From: Planctomycetota bacterium
GTDB taxonomy: Bacteria; Planctomycetota; UBA11346
Reading direction: 5' to 3'
Length of the DNA stretch: 5,999 nucleotides
Assembly (NCBI GenBank): GCA_024641365.1
Contig: JAHEDF010000168.1
Location: 1,810-7,808, forward strand
The notes beneath the pieces are model-generated. The model saw nothing but the letters and a program-made list of their open reading frames with translations, was not told the DNA's origin and ran no database searches. Numbering within the stretch: the first letter of the stretch is position 1; each line of letters starts with the position of its first letter. The position numbers were made by a program, and so were the translations under genes. Positions 1-5,981 of this stretch are shown one piece after another.

Positions 1-13
1 ATCGTTTTTGCCA

Positions 14-19
14 TATAAT
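14..19 (+). promoter_or_regulatory. possible -10 box upstream of the polysaccharide lyase
   Basis: A perfect TATAAT hexamer lies about 100 bases before the preferred lyase start at 118. The matching -35 element would fall to the left of the window, so only half of the promoter can be judged. If used, transcription would begin near position 26 and give an untranslated leader of about 90 bases. One perfect hexamer in A+T-rich DNA is weak evidence by itself. Confidence 0.3.
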
Positions 20-117
20 GACTACATTTGGCCATGTCAGACCACTGTGAAGCGATTATATGTGGTACTGATCCAAATAAACGAACCTGCTTACCAACGA
101 GCGTAATTGGGCATACT

Positions 118-1497
118 ATGATCAAACATCTATCGCTATTTATTTTACTATTAACGGTAAACGCCTCATTAAATTCTCTTTATGCCGTAAACGTTAATTC
201 CAGCAATCAACTGCTTAGTGAATTGTCAAAAGCTAAACCAGGCGATGTTATCATTGTCAAGCCGGGTACGTATAAAGGATTGAAAGCAATTAGCGCCAAC
301 GGGAAGCCAGATAATCCGATCACGGTTAAAGCCGAATCAATTGGCAAATGTATGCTAGTAGACCAACTACTTATTAAAGGGGCACACATACACCTGGAGG
401 GTTTTTCTTTCACAGGTAAGGGTTCCATTCTAGTAGAAGGAAGAAATTGTCGCATCACCCGTTGTACGATGTCCAATGTGGAGAGCGGAAAATGGATATG
501 GATTGCTGCAGGAAGCCAAGAAATTGAAATTGATCATTGTTTGTTTGAAAATAAAGACATTAATAAAAAGTTGCCGAAAGGTTGTCAGCTACTTCAAGCA
601 AACGTTTTAAACAAAAATGAAAAACATCACTTTCACCATAATCACTTTAGAAATATTCCCAAAGGATTAAACAGCAATGGTTATGAAACGGTTCAGCTTA
701 TAACTAACGGTAACCCGCGTGTACCACCTGGAGACCGCACTGGTAACATCGTAGAATACAACCTATTTGAACAGTGTGATGGAGAAGCTGAAATTATTTC
801 GGTCAAATCAAATGGTAATATTTTGCGTCATAATACTTTTCGCGACTGTCGCGGTCAATTAGTGCTTCGCCATGGAAAAGAAAATATCGTAGATGGAAAT
901 TATTTTTTATGGTCAACCACACCACAAGTCGGCGGCGTCAGGCTGCAAGGAACAGGACAAGTTATCGTCAATAATTATTTTTATAATATTAGCAGTGCCA
1001 TTACTTTCATGGATGGGACACCTGATGATTTATATGTACGTGTAGAAAAGGCCCAGATCATGCACAATACCATTATTGATTGTGGCCAAGGCATGACCAT
1101 TGGTATTAACCACAGCAAATATCCAAATCAAGCAGGATTTGAGCCAAAAGATTGCGTGGTAAAAAACAATATTTTTCAGATACCATCCGGAAAAGTAATT
1201 AATTACATCAATAACGATGTGCCGACAAATTGGACGTGGGAAAATAACATCTACAGCGGTAATATCGGCATAAATCCAATTAAAGGCCTCGATTCGGATG
1301 ATGCTTTCCTGACAGCTTCCGACAAAATTATCTATCTGCCTACGGCAAAGACACCTGCTGCAAATCCGGCTTTTGAAACAGACCTTTTAAAGGTAAAGCG
1401 CATGAAGAAGTCCAAATTAGGCGCGTTTGAATACCCGCATGATATAAATAATAAAAGACCATTAACCGTCAGCGATGTCGGGCCACGTAGTAAATAA
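118..1497 (+). CDS. secreted PL6-family polysaccharide lyase (alginate lyase / chondroitinase B type)
   Basis: Predicted exported lyase that cleaves uronic-acid polysaccharides by beta-elimination. I chose the ATG at 118 because the protein (459 residues) then opens with a signal peptide: MIKH, a hydrophobic run, and a likely cut after LYA at residue 23. The frame is open upstream to a TTG at 28 and an ATG at 34, but those starts would bury the hydrophobic segment. Neither has a good ribosome site, and 118 has only a weak one. Family PL6 is right-handed beta-helical. The signature block is present: NGYET (187-191), then GEAEIISVKS (222-231) and LRHG (250-253). Lys230 and Arg251 are 21 apart, as are the catalytic pair of chondroitinase B (K250/R271). 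Glu223 and Glu225 sit where its calcium ligands do, and Asn187 is a candidate third ligand. The C-terminus has the RPLTVSDVGP-like ending common in the family. The length fits a single-domain enzyme. Substrate (alginate or chondroitin/dermatan sulfate) cannot be fixed from sequence; alginate is more likely for a free-living bacterium. The gene looks richer in A+T than its neighbours. Confidence 0.9.
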   Translation: MIKHLSLFILLLTVNASLNSLYAVNVNSSNQLLSELSKAKPGDVIIVKPGTYKGLKAISANGKPDNPITVKAESIGKCMLVDQLLIKGAHIHLEGFSFTGKGSILVEGRNCRITRCTMSNVESGKWIWIAAGSQEIEIDHCLFENKDINKKLPKGCQLLQANVLNKNEKHHFHHNHFRNIPKGLNSNGYETVQLITNGNPRVPPGDRTGNIVEYNLFEQCDGEAEIISVKSNGNILRHNTFRDCRGQLVLRHGKENIVDGNYFLWSTTPQVGGVRLQGTGQVIVNNYFYNISSAITFMDGTPDDLYVRVEKAQIMHNTIIDCGQGMTIGINHSKYPNQAGFEPKDCVVKNNIFQIPSGKVINYINNDVPTNWTWENNIYSGNIGINPIKGLDSDDAFLTASDKIIYLPTAKTPAANPAFETDLLKVKRMKKSKLGAFEYPHDINNKRPLTVSDVGPRSK

Positions 1498-1555
1498 CCT
1501 GACTCGTCACAAAACAGGTGCGTTAGTTTAGAACACTTTCTCTTCTTACTTTCAT

Positions 1556-2332
1556 CTATTTCTTAAGCGTTTTAAATAACTCAACCCACGGAGTCCCCTC
1601 CGGCCAAATATTTTGTGGTTCCCAGCCCATAATATTTTTTGCTTCACTTAAATCGACTGTCGGGCGATGCGTTTGTTTGCTGGTGACGTACATCGCAGCG
1701 AAATGGTGTGTGGTGGGAAATTGTAAGGGATTTTCTACGCAGGCGACAAAAAAACGTGCGGCGTCATCTTGGGTTAAAGCAATATCTCCTTTCCAAATAT
1801 TCTCTGCTAAACGCTCCACTTCTTGTGGGTTGCGCACCAACCAGCCGAGACGTGCCATTATTACGGTCATGCCATGTTTGCGTGCAAATAATTCGCCCAT
1901 AATTTCACAAGCTGCTTTGGTAAATGAATAAGCATCGTGCGGCGCAAGACCTTCCGCGACACTCACCGTATGCGTTGACCAGTCATGCAAATTGCCAACG
2001 CGAATAGTACTGGCTAAAATAACACGTTTTACCTGGGCATCGCGCGCTGCTTCTAAAACGTGCCATGGGGCAATAATATTGTTGGGCACTAAATCAGTGG
2101 TGAAATCAGCTGCATCAGGCGTTGCTGCTAAATGAATTAAGGCATCAATACCATTCATCGCACGCTGTATGGCTGATACATCACTCAACTGTGCAACCAC
2201 TTGTTCTGACACGTTTGGCATTTCAACCCGATCAAATCCGCGAACGATATGACCATGTTGCTGCAATATCTGCGCCACCACGCTACCGACTGCGCCTGCT
2301 GCACCGGTTACCAATATGCGCTGACTGCTCAT
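1556..2332 (-). CDS. NAD(P)-dependent extended SDR, epimerase/dehydratase family, uronate dehydrogenase-like
   Basis: A 258-residue Rossmann-fold oxidoreductase, probably cytoplasmic. Visible motifs are the nucleotide-binding TGAAGAVG (residues 9-16), an acidic Asp34 at the end of the second strand that suggests NAD rather than NADP, Asp51, HLAA (67-70), the strand VKRVILAS ending at Ser108, and the catalytic YSFTK with Tyr135 and Lys139. Size, the position of the Tyr and the TGAAG opening resemble uronate dehydrogenases (about 265 residues), which oxidise galacturonate or glucuronate to aldarolactones. However, the SSNH-type substrate segment expected after the serine strand is replaced by STIRVGN, so substrate assignment is open; a nucleotide-sugar epimerase/dehydratase relative is the main alternative. 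The ATG has no clear Shine-Dalgarno sequence. The gene converges with the lyase over 58 bases, where I see no strong terminator hairpin, and diverges from the Sel1 gene. Confidence 0.8.
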   Translation of the reverse strand: MSSQRILVTGAAGAVGSVVAQILQQHGHIVRGFDRVEMPNVSEQVVAQLSDVSAIQRAMNGIDALIHLAATPDAADFTTDLVPNNIIAPWHVLEAARDAQVKRVILASTIRVGNLHDWSTHTVSVAEGLAPHDAYSFTKAACEIMGELFARKHGMTVIMARLGWLVRNPQEVERLAENIWKGDIALTQDDAARFFVACVENPLQFPTTHHFAAMYVTSKQTHRPTVDLSEAKNIMGWEPQNIWPEGTPWVELFKTLKK

Positions 2333-2367
2333 GGACTCAGGTTGTAAGTCCCCACTATGTGAACGCC
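2333..2367. promoter_or_regulatory. 35-base divergent intergenic gap
   Basis: This short gap separates the start codons of the SDR (- strand) and the Sel1 lipoprotein (+ strand). It is too short for two ordinary promoters, so at least one must lie inside the opposite gene, or the lipoprotein start is further in. It contains a small inverted repeat, GGACT (2333-2337) and AGTCC (2347-2351), and a minimal ATG-TGA start-stop pair at 2357-2362. I see no convincing -35/-10 pair or Shine-Dalgarno sequence for either gene. Confidence 0.35.
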
Positions 2368-4869
2368 ATGTCCCAGACCTTTATTCCTGATCCCCAGAAT
2401 CCGACACGTCGATTTCAGAGCACTCCATTGCACGGTTGGTCGCGTATTGGTGTCGTCGCTACGCTTATTGCATGTGTGATGAGTGGTTGTTCACCCCGCA
2501 GCGCAATGGACTTACGACCAGATGCGGATGCTGGTCAAGCAGACGCGCAATTTGAATTAGCACGCTGTTATGAAAATGGTCGTGGGGTTGAGAAAGATCT
2601 GACAATTGCCGCAGGTTGGTATCGCAAGGCCGCTGAACAAGGTCATATTCGCGCATCGCACAAATATGGACTGGCACTTATAACTGGTGAAGGCGTTGAG
2701 GAAAATGAGGTCGCCGGTTATCCGTTAATCGAAAAAGCTGCGTTAGCACATTATATTCCTGCACAATACGCACTGGGGCGTTTGTATGAAAAGGGAATTG
2801 GGGTTGAAAAAAATGAAGCGGAAGCCGCGGTATGGTATCGGAAAGCCGCTGAAAATAAACATAGCCGTGCTCAATTTGAATTAGGACTGGCTTATCATTA
2901 TGGTCGTGGCGTGGAAAAGGATTTAGAAGTTGCTGTCACCTGGTTTAAAAAATCTGCTGCACAAAAAAATAGTGACGCGTTGTTTGCGTTAGCAATTTGT
3001 GCTGAAGATGGGCTCGGTATGCCTGCCGATCCTAAAGCGTCGCTTAAATATTATCGTGCAGCCGCAGAAGAAGGTCATGCGCGTGCGATGGCGAATATTG
3101 GTTTTGCTTATGAAGATGGCTTCGGTGTTGAAGCTGATCAAATACAAGCCACGCAGTGGTTTCTCAAAGCGGCCGAAGCTGGTGACGATTGGGGCCAATA
3201 TAAATATGGCATGCGCTGTTATAACGCCGTCGGACGCGATGAAGATTTAGCCGCAGCATTTACCTGGTTTTCTCGCGCTGGTGAACAAAAACATCCTGAT
3301 GGCTTATTTATGAAAGGTGTTTGTTTAATACAGGGATATGGCACTGAGAAAAATGTCGAGACAGGCATCGAGGCTTATCGCGCAGCTGCTGAATTAAATC
3401 ATCCCGACGCCTGTTATTATCTTGGTATTCGCTACCGCAGTGCGGATGGGATTGCTGAAGATATGCCCGCTAGTTTTAAATGGCTGACCAAAGCAGCCGA
3501 ATTGGAAAACACGTCTGCCATTTACGAATTAGGCCGCAGCTATGAATATGGCTGGGGCACTGAACGGGACCTGAAACGTGCTGCTGAATTTTTTAAAATT
3601 GCTGCCGACAGAAATTATTCTTATGCGGCGCATCGCTATTCGCTCTGTTTGCATGATGGACAAGGCGTTGAGGTAAATGTTGACGAATCTATTGCCTATT
3701 TGCGAAAAGCTGCGGAGTTAAAATATGATGAAGCGCAATGTGATTTAGGCTATAAATACCAAATGGGTGAAGGCGTTGAGGCAAATCAAGATTTAGCCGC
3801 CGAATGGTATTTAAAAGCTGCAGAGCAAGGTCATCCACGAGGGATGTATAATTATGGCATTTGTTTAATGCATGGGATTGGCATGGAGATTCAACCACAA
3901 CAAGCGATTAAGTGGTACCGAAAGTCACATGAAGCTGGTTATAGTTGGGCCACCTATCAACTTGGTATTTGTTATGAAAATGGTAATGGCGTAGAGGCAA
4001 GTGACGTCGAAGCTTTTAAATTTTATAAACTTGCCGCCGACAATGAACTGCCGGAGGCAGAATGCTTGGTTGGGATTTGTTATCTCTATGGAATAGGTAC
4101 GGATATGAATTATCCACTCGCAATTGAGTGGCTTACCAAAGCGGTTGATCATGACCAAGGGCGTGCCGGATATGAATTAGGACTGTGTTATGTTAATGGT
4201 ACTGGTGTGGAAAAAGATTTGTCGCAAGCAAAAAAATGGTTTCATCGTGCCAGCGTGCTTCGTCACCCACGGGCAACTTATTTATTAGGGTTATGCGCAC
4301 TAAATGGCGAAGGTATGGAAAAAAGTGAAAAAGATGCGATCACGTGGCTTACTAAAGCAGCCGGACTCGGACAAGATGAAGCACAAAATGAATTAGGCCG
4401 CTTATATTATAATGGCATTGGTGTTGAGAAGAATTTGGCGATTGCCGCGGTGTGGATTCGCAAAGCAGCCGATAATGGACTGCCATTAGGCATGTATAAT
4501 TTAGCCATTTTATTAGATAATGGCAAAGGCGTTGAGAAAAATATTAATGACTCCGCAATGTGGATGCAAAAAGCCGCTGAAGCAGAACACTTAGATGCCA
4601 TGAATGATTATGGCGTGTATTTATTAAATGGAAAAGGTGTAGCCAAAGATGTAAATGCATCGACTCAGTGGTTTATCAAGGCAGCCGAATACGATCACAC
4701 CCTGGCATTATATAATTTAGGGCGCGCCTATGAATATGGCTGGGGCATTAGCAGCGACCGCGATAAAGCGATGGAATACTATCGCCGCTCTGCCGCAGCT
4801 GGTTATAATGAGGCTGGAAAAGCTTTAGCAAATTTACGACGGGTTATTGGCGAATCGTTTGTGCCATGA
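2368..4869 (+). CDS. Sel1-repeat lipoprotein, 21 tandem SLR units
   Basis: A protein of 833 residues, probably anchored in the envelope as a lipoprotein and acting as a protein-binding scaffold. With the ATG at 2368, residues 24-40 form a signal segment (WSRIGVVATLIACVMSG) followed by Cys41 in an MSGC lipobox. The 23-residue lead before it is long, so a TTG at 2428, which gives a normal-length lipoprotein signal, is a real alternative start. The frame stays open further upstream to 2122, but that part is antisense to the SDR and has no protein character. From residue 58 to 813 the protein is 21 consecutive Sel1-like repeats (alpha/alpha TPR relatives; Pfam Sel1) of exactly 36 residues, followed by a 20-residue half-repeat cap. 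The typical pattern is A-xxx-LG-xx-Y-xx-GxGV-xKD-xxx-A-xx-W-xxKAA. Units 7 and 9 have lost the usual GxGV loop. Such proteins include the Legionella factors EnhC and LpnE, Helicobacter Hcp proteins and the alginate-export lipoprotein AlgK. None is a close enough match here to transfer a name or a role. Confidence 0.9.
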   Translation: MSQTFIPDPQNPTRRFQSTPLHGWSRIGVVATLIACVMSGCSPRSAMDLRPDADAGQADAQFELARCYENGRGVEKDLTIAAGWYRKAAEQGHIRASHKYGLALITGEGVEENEVAGYPLIEKAALAHYIPAQYALGRLYEKGIGVEKNEAEAAVWYRKAAENKHSRAQFELGLAYHYGRGVEKDLEVAVTWFKKSAAQKNSDALFALAICAEDGLGMPADPKASLKYYRAAAEEGHARAMANIGFAYEDGFGVEADQIQATQWFLKAAEAGDDWGQYKYGMRCYNAVGRDEDLAAAFTWFSRAGEQKHPDGLFMKGVCLIQGYGTEKNVETGIEAYRAAAELNHPDACYYLGIRYRSADGIAEDMPASFKWLTKAAELENTSAIYELGRSYEYGWGTERDLKRAAEFFKIAADRNYSYAAHRYSLCLHDGQGVEVNVDESIAYLRKAAELKYDEAQCDLGYKYQMGEGVEANQDLAAEWYLKAAEQGHPRGMYNYGICLMHGIGMEIQPQQAIKWYRKSHEAGYSWATYQLGICYENGNGVEASDVEAFKFYKLAADNELPEAECLVGICYLYGIGTDMNYPLAIEWLTKAVDHDQGRAGYELGLCYVNGTGVEKDLSQAKKWFHRASVLRHPRATYLLGLCALNGEGMEKSEKDAITWLTKAAGLGQDEAQNELGRLYYNGIGVEKNLAIAAVWIRKAADNGLPLGMYNLAILLDNGKGVEKNINDSAMWMQKAAEAEHLDAMNDYGVYLLNGKGVAKDVNASTQWFIKAAEYDHTLALYNLGRAYEYGWGISSDRDKAMEYYRRSAAAGYNEAGKALANLRRVIGESFVP
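2539..4806 (+). repeat. tandem array of 21 x 108-bp Sel1-encoding units
   Basis: Twenty-one in-frame units of 108 bases (36 codons) follow one another without a single insertion or deletion: 21 x 36 residues exactly fills residues 58-813. DNA identity between units is low, showing an old array held by protein selection. The exception is a 20-base stretch shared exactly by units 10 (3540-3559) and 21 (4728-4747), encoding YEYGWG, 1188 bases or exactly 11 units apart. Confidence 0.9.
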
Positions 4870-4876
4870 GTGTCTA

Positions 4877-4907
4877 GGAAGTCCGGAAGTCCGGAAGTCC
4901 GGAAGTC
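4877..4907 (+). repeat. GGAAGTCC 8-bp tandem array, left (3.9 copies)
   Basis: Three exact copies of GGAAGTCC and a fourth lacking its last base run head to tail, starting seven bases after the stop codon of the Sel1 gene. Each unit junction forms the 6-base palindrome TCCGGA. The same unit occurs in reverse orientation at 5252-5278. Confidence 0.97.
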
Positions 4908-4996
4908 TTGCGGGCACAATATTGAAGTTGCTAGGAACAGTTAATTATTTATACTAATTCCGGCGCAATAGATCCTAAATAATAAGACACTTACAT

Positions 4997-5020
4997 GGAG
5001 GACCGGAGAAACGGAGAATT
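4997..5020 (+). repeat. degenerate 8-bp array in the inner left arm (3 copies)
   Basis: GGAGGACC, GGAGAAAC and GGAGAATT follow one another with period 8. They share GGAG and resemble the outer unit GGAAGTCC in period and in the GGA...CC frame. The counterpart in opposite orientation is at 5065-5088. Confidence 0.65.
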
Positions 5021-5045
5021 ACTAAGGTGGAAATCTTGTGGTTAT

Positions 5046-5065
5046 TGAAAAAAAAGCACCGCTTT
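5046..5065 (-). terminator. weak rho-independent-like hairpin on the minus strand
   Basis: Read on the minus strand, AAAGC, a GGT loop and GCTTT are followed by further T residues (the A8 run at 5048-5055 on the + strand). The stem is short and mostly A-T, so termination would be poor. It sits at the apex of the long palindrome, and no minus-strand gene lies to its right inside the window. Confidence 0.2.
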
Positions 5066-5088
5066 CCTCTTCGGTTCTCTGGTTCTCC
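5065..5088 (-). repeat. degenerate 8-bp array in the inner right arm (2-3 copies)
   Basis: GGTTCTCT (5073-5080) and GGTTCTCC (5081-5088), preceded by the looser TCCTCTTC (5065-5072), repeat with period 8. On the minus strand this reads GGAGAACC, AGAGAACC, GAAGAGGA, mirroring the inner left array at 4997-5020. Confidence 0.6.
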
Positions 5089-5138
5089 ATGTTAATTTGT
5101 TGCCATTACGGATGATTTGAGGCGGAATTAGCATTACT

Positions 5139-5204
5139 GCAAAAAGGTGTTCGCTTCGCGAACATATTATACCCAATTATGCGCGCGTAGCGCCGCCTTT
5201 CTGC
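5139..5204. repeat. REP-like hairpin insert in the right arm
   Basis: GCAAAAAGG (5139-5147) pairs with CCTTTCTGC (5196-5204) at 8 of 9 positions. It encloses a perfect 7-bp hairpin, TGTTCGC / GCGAACA (5148-5154 and 5158-5164, loop TTC), and a G+C-rich stretch, GCGCGCGTAGCGC. The left half of the larger element has no counterpart to this block, which suggests a separate insertion. No T run follows the hairpin, so it is not a standard terminator. Confidence 0.55.
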
Positions 5205-5251
5205 TGCCGCAATAATCATGTCCGTATTTAATTAACTACTCAATAATTCGA

Positions 5252-5292
5252 GACTTCCGGACTTCCGGACTTCCGGACGCTGAGGGACTTCC
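5252..5292 (-). repeat. GGAAGTCC 8-bp tandem array, right, inverted (3.4 copies plus one detached)
   Basis: GACTTCC, two full GGACTTCC units and a final GGAC occupy 5252-5278. One more GGACTTCC stands alone at 5285-5292. On the minus strand the unit is GGAAGTCC, identical to the left array at 4877-4907, so the two arrays form terminal inverted repeats about 345 bases apart. Confidence 0.95.
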
Positions 5293-5302
5293 CCCTTGTA
5301 CC

Positions 5303-5336
5303 CAGGCACCAAGTCCCAGCATGCCTGACCATGCTG
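5303..5336 (+). promoter_or_regulatory. overlapping hairpins at the esterase start codon
   Basis: CAGCATG (5317-5323) and CATGCTG (5330-5336) form a perfect 7-bp stem with a 6-base loop that includes the ATG at 5331. CAGGCA (5303-5308) can instead pair with TGCCTG (5322-5327), which shares bases with the first stem, so the two folds exclude each other. No Shine-Dalgarno sequence is visible. Translational control is an inference only. Confidence 0.3.
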
Positions 5337-5981
5337 ATTCATGATATAATTCCGCCCCGCACTAAAACAGATACTCCGTATTATTGCGTCGTATTGCATG
5401 GCCTCGGCGACAGTAAATCTGGATGGCGACCTGTTGCTGATGAATTACGCCTTGATGATTTAGGCTGGATTTTTGCGCAAGCACCGATGCCGTATTATGG
5501 GGGCTGGAGTTGGTTTGATATTTATCCGGATCGCTCAGTAAATGATGCACAGATTCGCGAAAGTCGCGGCGAATTTATTAACCTGATCGACCACTTGTTA
5601 GCCACATTATCTATTCCGAGCGAGCAGTTATTTGTTATGGGATTTTCTCAGGGCTGTTTAATGACCATGGATATGGGTCTACGCTCTGATCGTGTTTTTG
5701 CTGGCCTAATTGGGATTAGTGGTTTTTTAAGCATGCTTGATGAATATCCGGCGGCATTTGGCTCGGCAATTAAACAACAACATATTTTATGGACGCATGG
5801 CTACTTCGATAGCGTACTACCGATAACTCTCAGCAAACAAATCACCGAACGATTGCAAGCACTGGGTGTTACAATCGATTGGCGTGAGTACACAAAGGAT
5901 CACAGTTTAGACCCGGTTCGTGAGCTTGGTGATTTACGTGCGTTCTTTACTCGACGTATGGAAGCAGGGATCGGTGCTTGA
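5331..5981 (+). CDS. phospholipase/carboxylesterase family alpha/beta-hydrolase
   Basis: A 216-residue serine hydrolase without signal peptide or membrane segment, so probably cytoplasmic. It matches the bacterial carboxylesterase group related to acyl-protein thioesterases (COG0400), whose members are about 210-225 residues and hydrolyse short acyl esters. Motifs in order: HGLGDS (23-28) next to the oxyanion hole, APMPYYGGWSWFD (51-63) over the active site, the nucleophile elbow GFSQG with Ser106, the acid Asp160 in HGYFDSVLP, and the base His191 in KDHSLD. The triad is therefore complete. The ATG at 5331 gives a normal family length. Another ATG at 5321 is in a different frame and opens only a 7-codon peptide. 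The gene stands alone after the repeat region; physiological substrate unknown. Confidence 0.88.
   Translation: MLIHDIIPPRTKTDTPYYCVVLHGLGDSKSGWRPVADELRLDDLGWIFAQAPMPYYGGWSWFDIYPDRSVNDAQIRESRGEFINLIDHLLATLSIPSEQLFVMGFSQGCLMTMDMGLRSDRVFAGLIGISGFLSMLDEYPAAFGSAIKQQHILWTHGYFDSVLPITLSKQITERLQALGVTIDWREYTKDHSLDPVRELGDLRAFFTRRMEAGIGA

Larger units (their letters stand above)
4951..5134. repeat. long imperfect palindrome (about 68-base arms)
   Basis: Left arm 4951-5018 and right arm 5067-5134 are reverse complements at about 48 of 68 positions by hand count, with no gap needed: every pair of positions sums to 10085. Best blocks are TAATTCCG (4955-4962) with CGGAATTA (5123-5130), ATCC (4972-4975) with GGAT (5110-5113), and CATGGAG (4994-5000) with CTCCATG (5085-5091). 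Several mismatches in the inner block are left G against right T, which would be G-U pairs in a + strand RNA. The loop of about 48 bases contains an A8 run. Confidence 0.85.
4870..5330. other. 461-base gene-free region filled by nested inverted repeats
   Basis: No credible coding sequence is seen here; the longest methionine-started frames noted are 17 codons (+, from 4995) and 22 codons (-, from 5091), both created by the repeat arms. The content is, from outside inward: GGAAGTCC arrays at 4877-4907 and, inverted, 5252-5278; a paired AGTTAATTA (4939-4947) with TAATTAACT (5229-5237); and a palindrome of about 184 bp at 4951-5134. The right side also holds an extra hairpin-rich insert of roughly 90 bases. 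Some of this must also serve as the end of the Sel1 transcript and the promoter region of the esterase gene, but I cannot place either with confidence. Confidence 0.8.

Noticed and set aside
28..117. N-terminal extension of the lyase from a TTG at 28 or an ATG at 34
   Set aside because: It would place about 30 polar residues with several cysteines ahead of a clear signal peptide starting at 118, and has no ribosome site.
2122..2367. Upstream extension of the Sel1 frame antisense to the SDR
   Set aside because: The translated stretch has no protein-like pattern and lies wholly opposite a well-supported gene; the signal segment and lipobox lie after 2368.
4877..4907. Rho-independent terminator of the Sel1 gene
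   Set aside because: The GGAAGTCC array only self-pairs through short TCCGGA palindromes and is not followed by a T run.
5165..5170. TATTAT as a -10 box for the esterase
   Set aside because: No acceptable -35 hexamer lies 16-18 bases upstream; A+T-rich hexamers are frequent in this stretch.
4877..5278. CRISPR array
   Set aside because: Units are 8 bp, directly abutting with no spacers, and the two arrays are inverted relative to each other.
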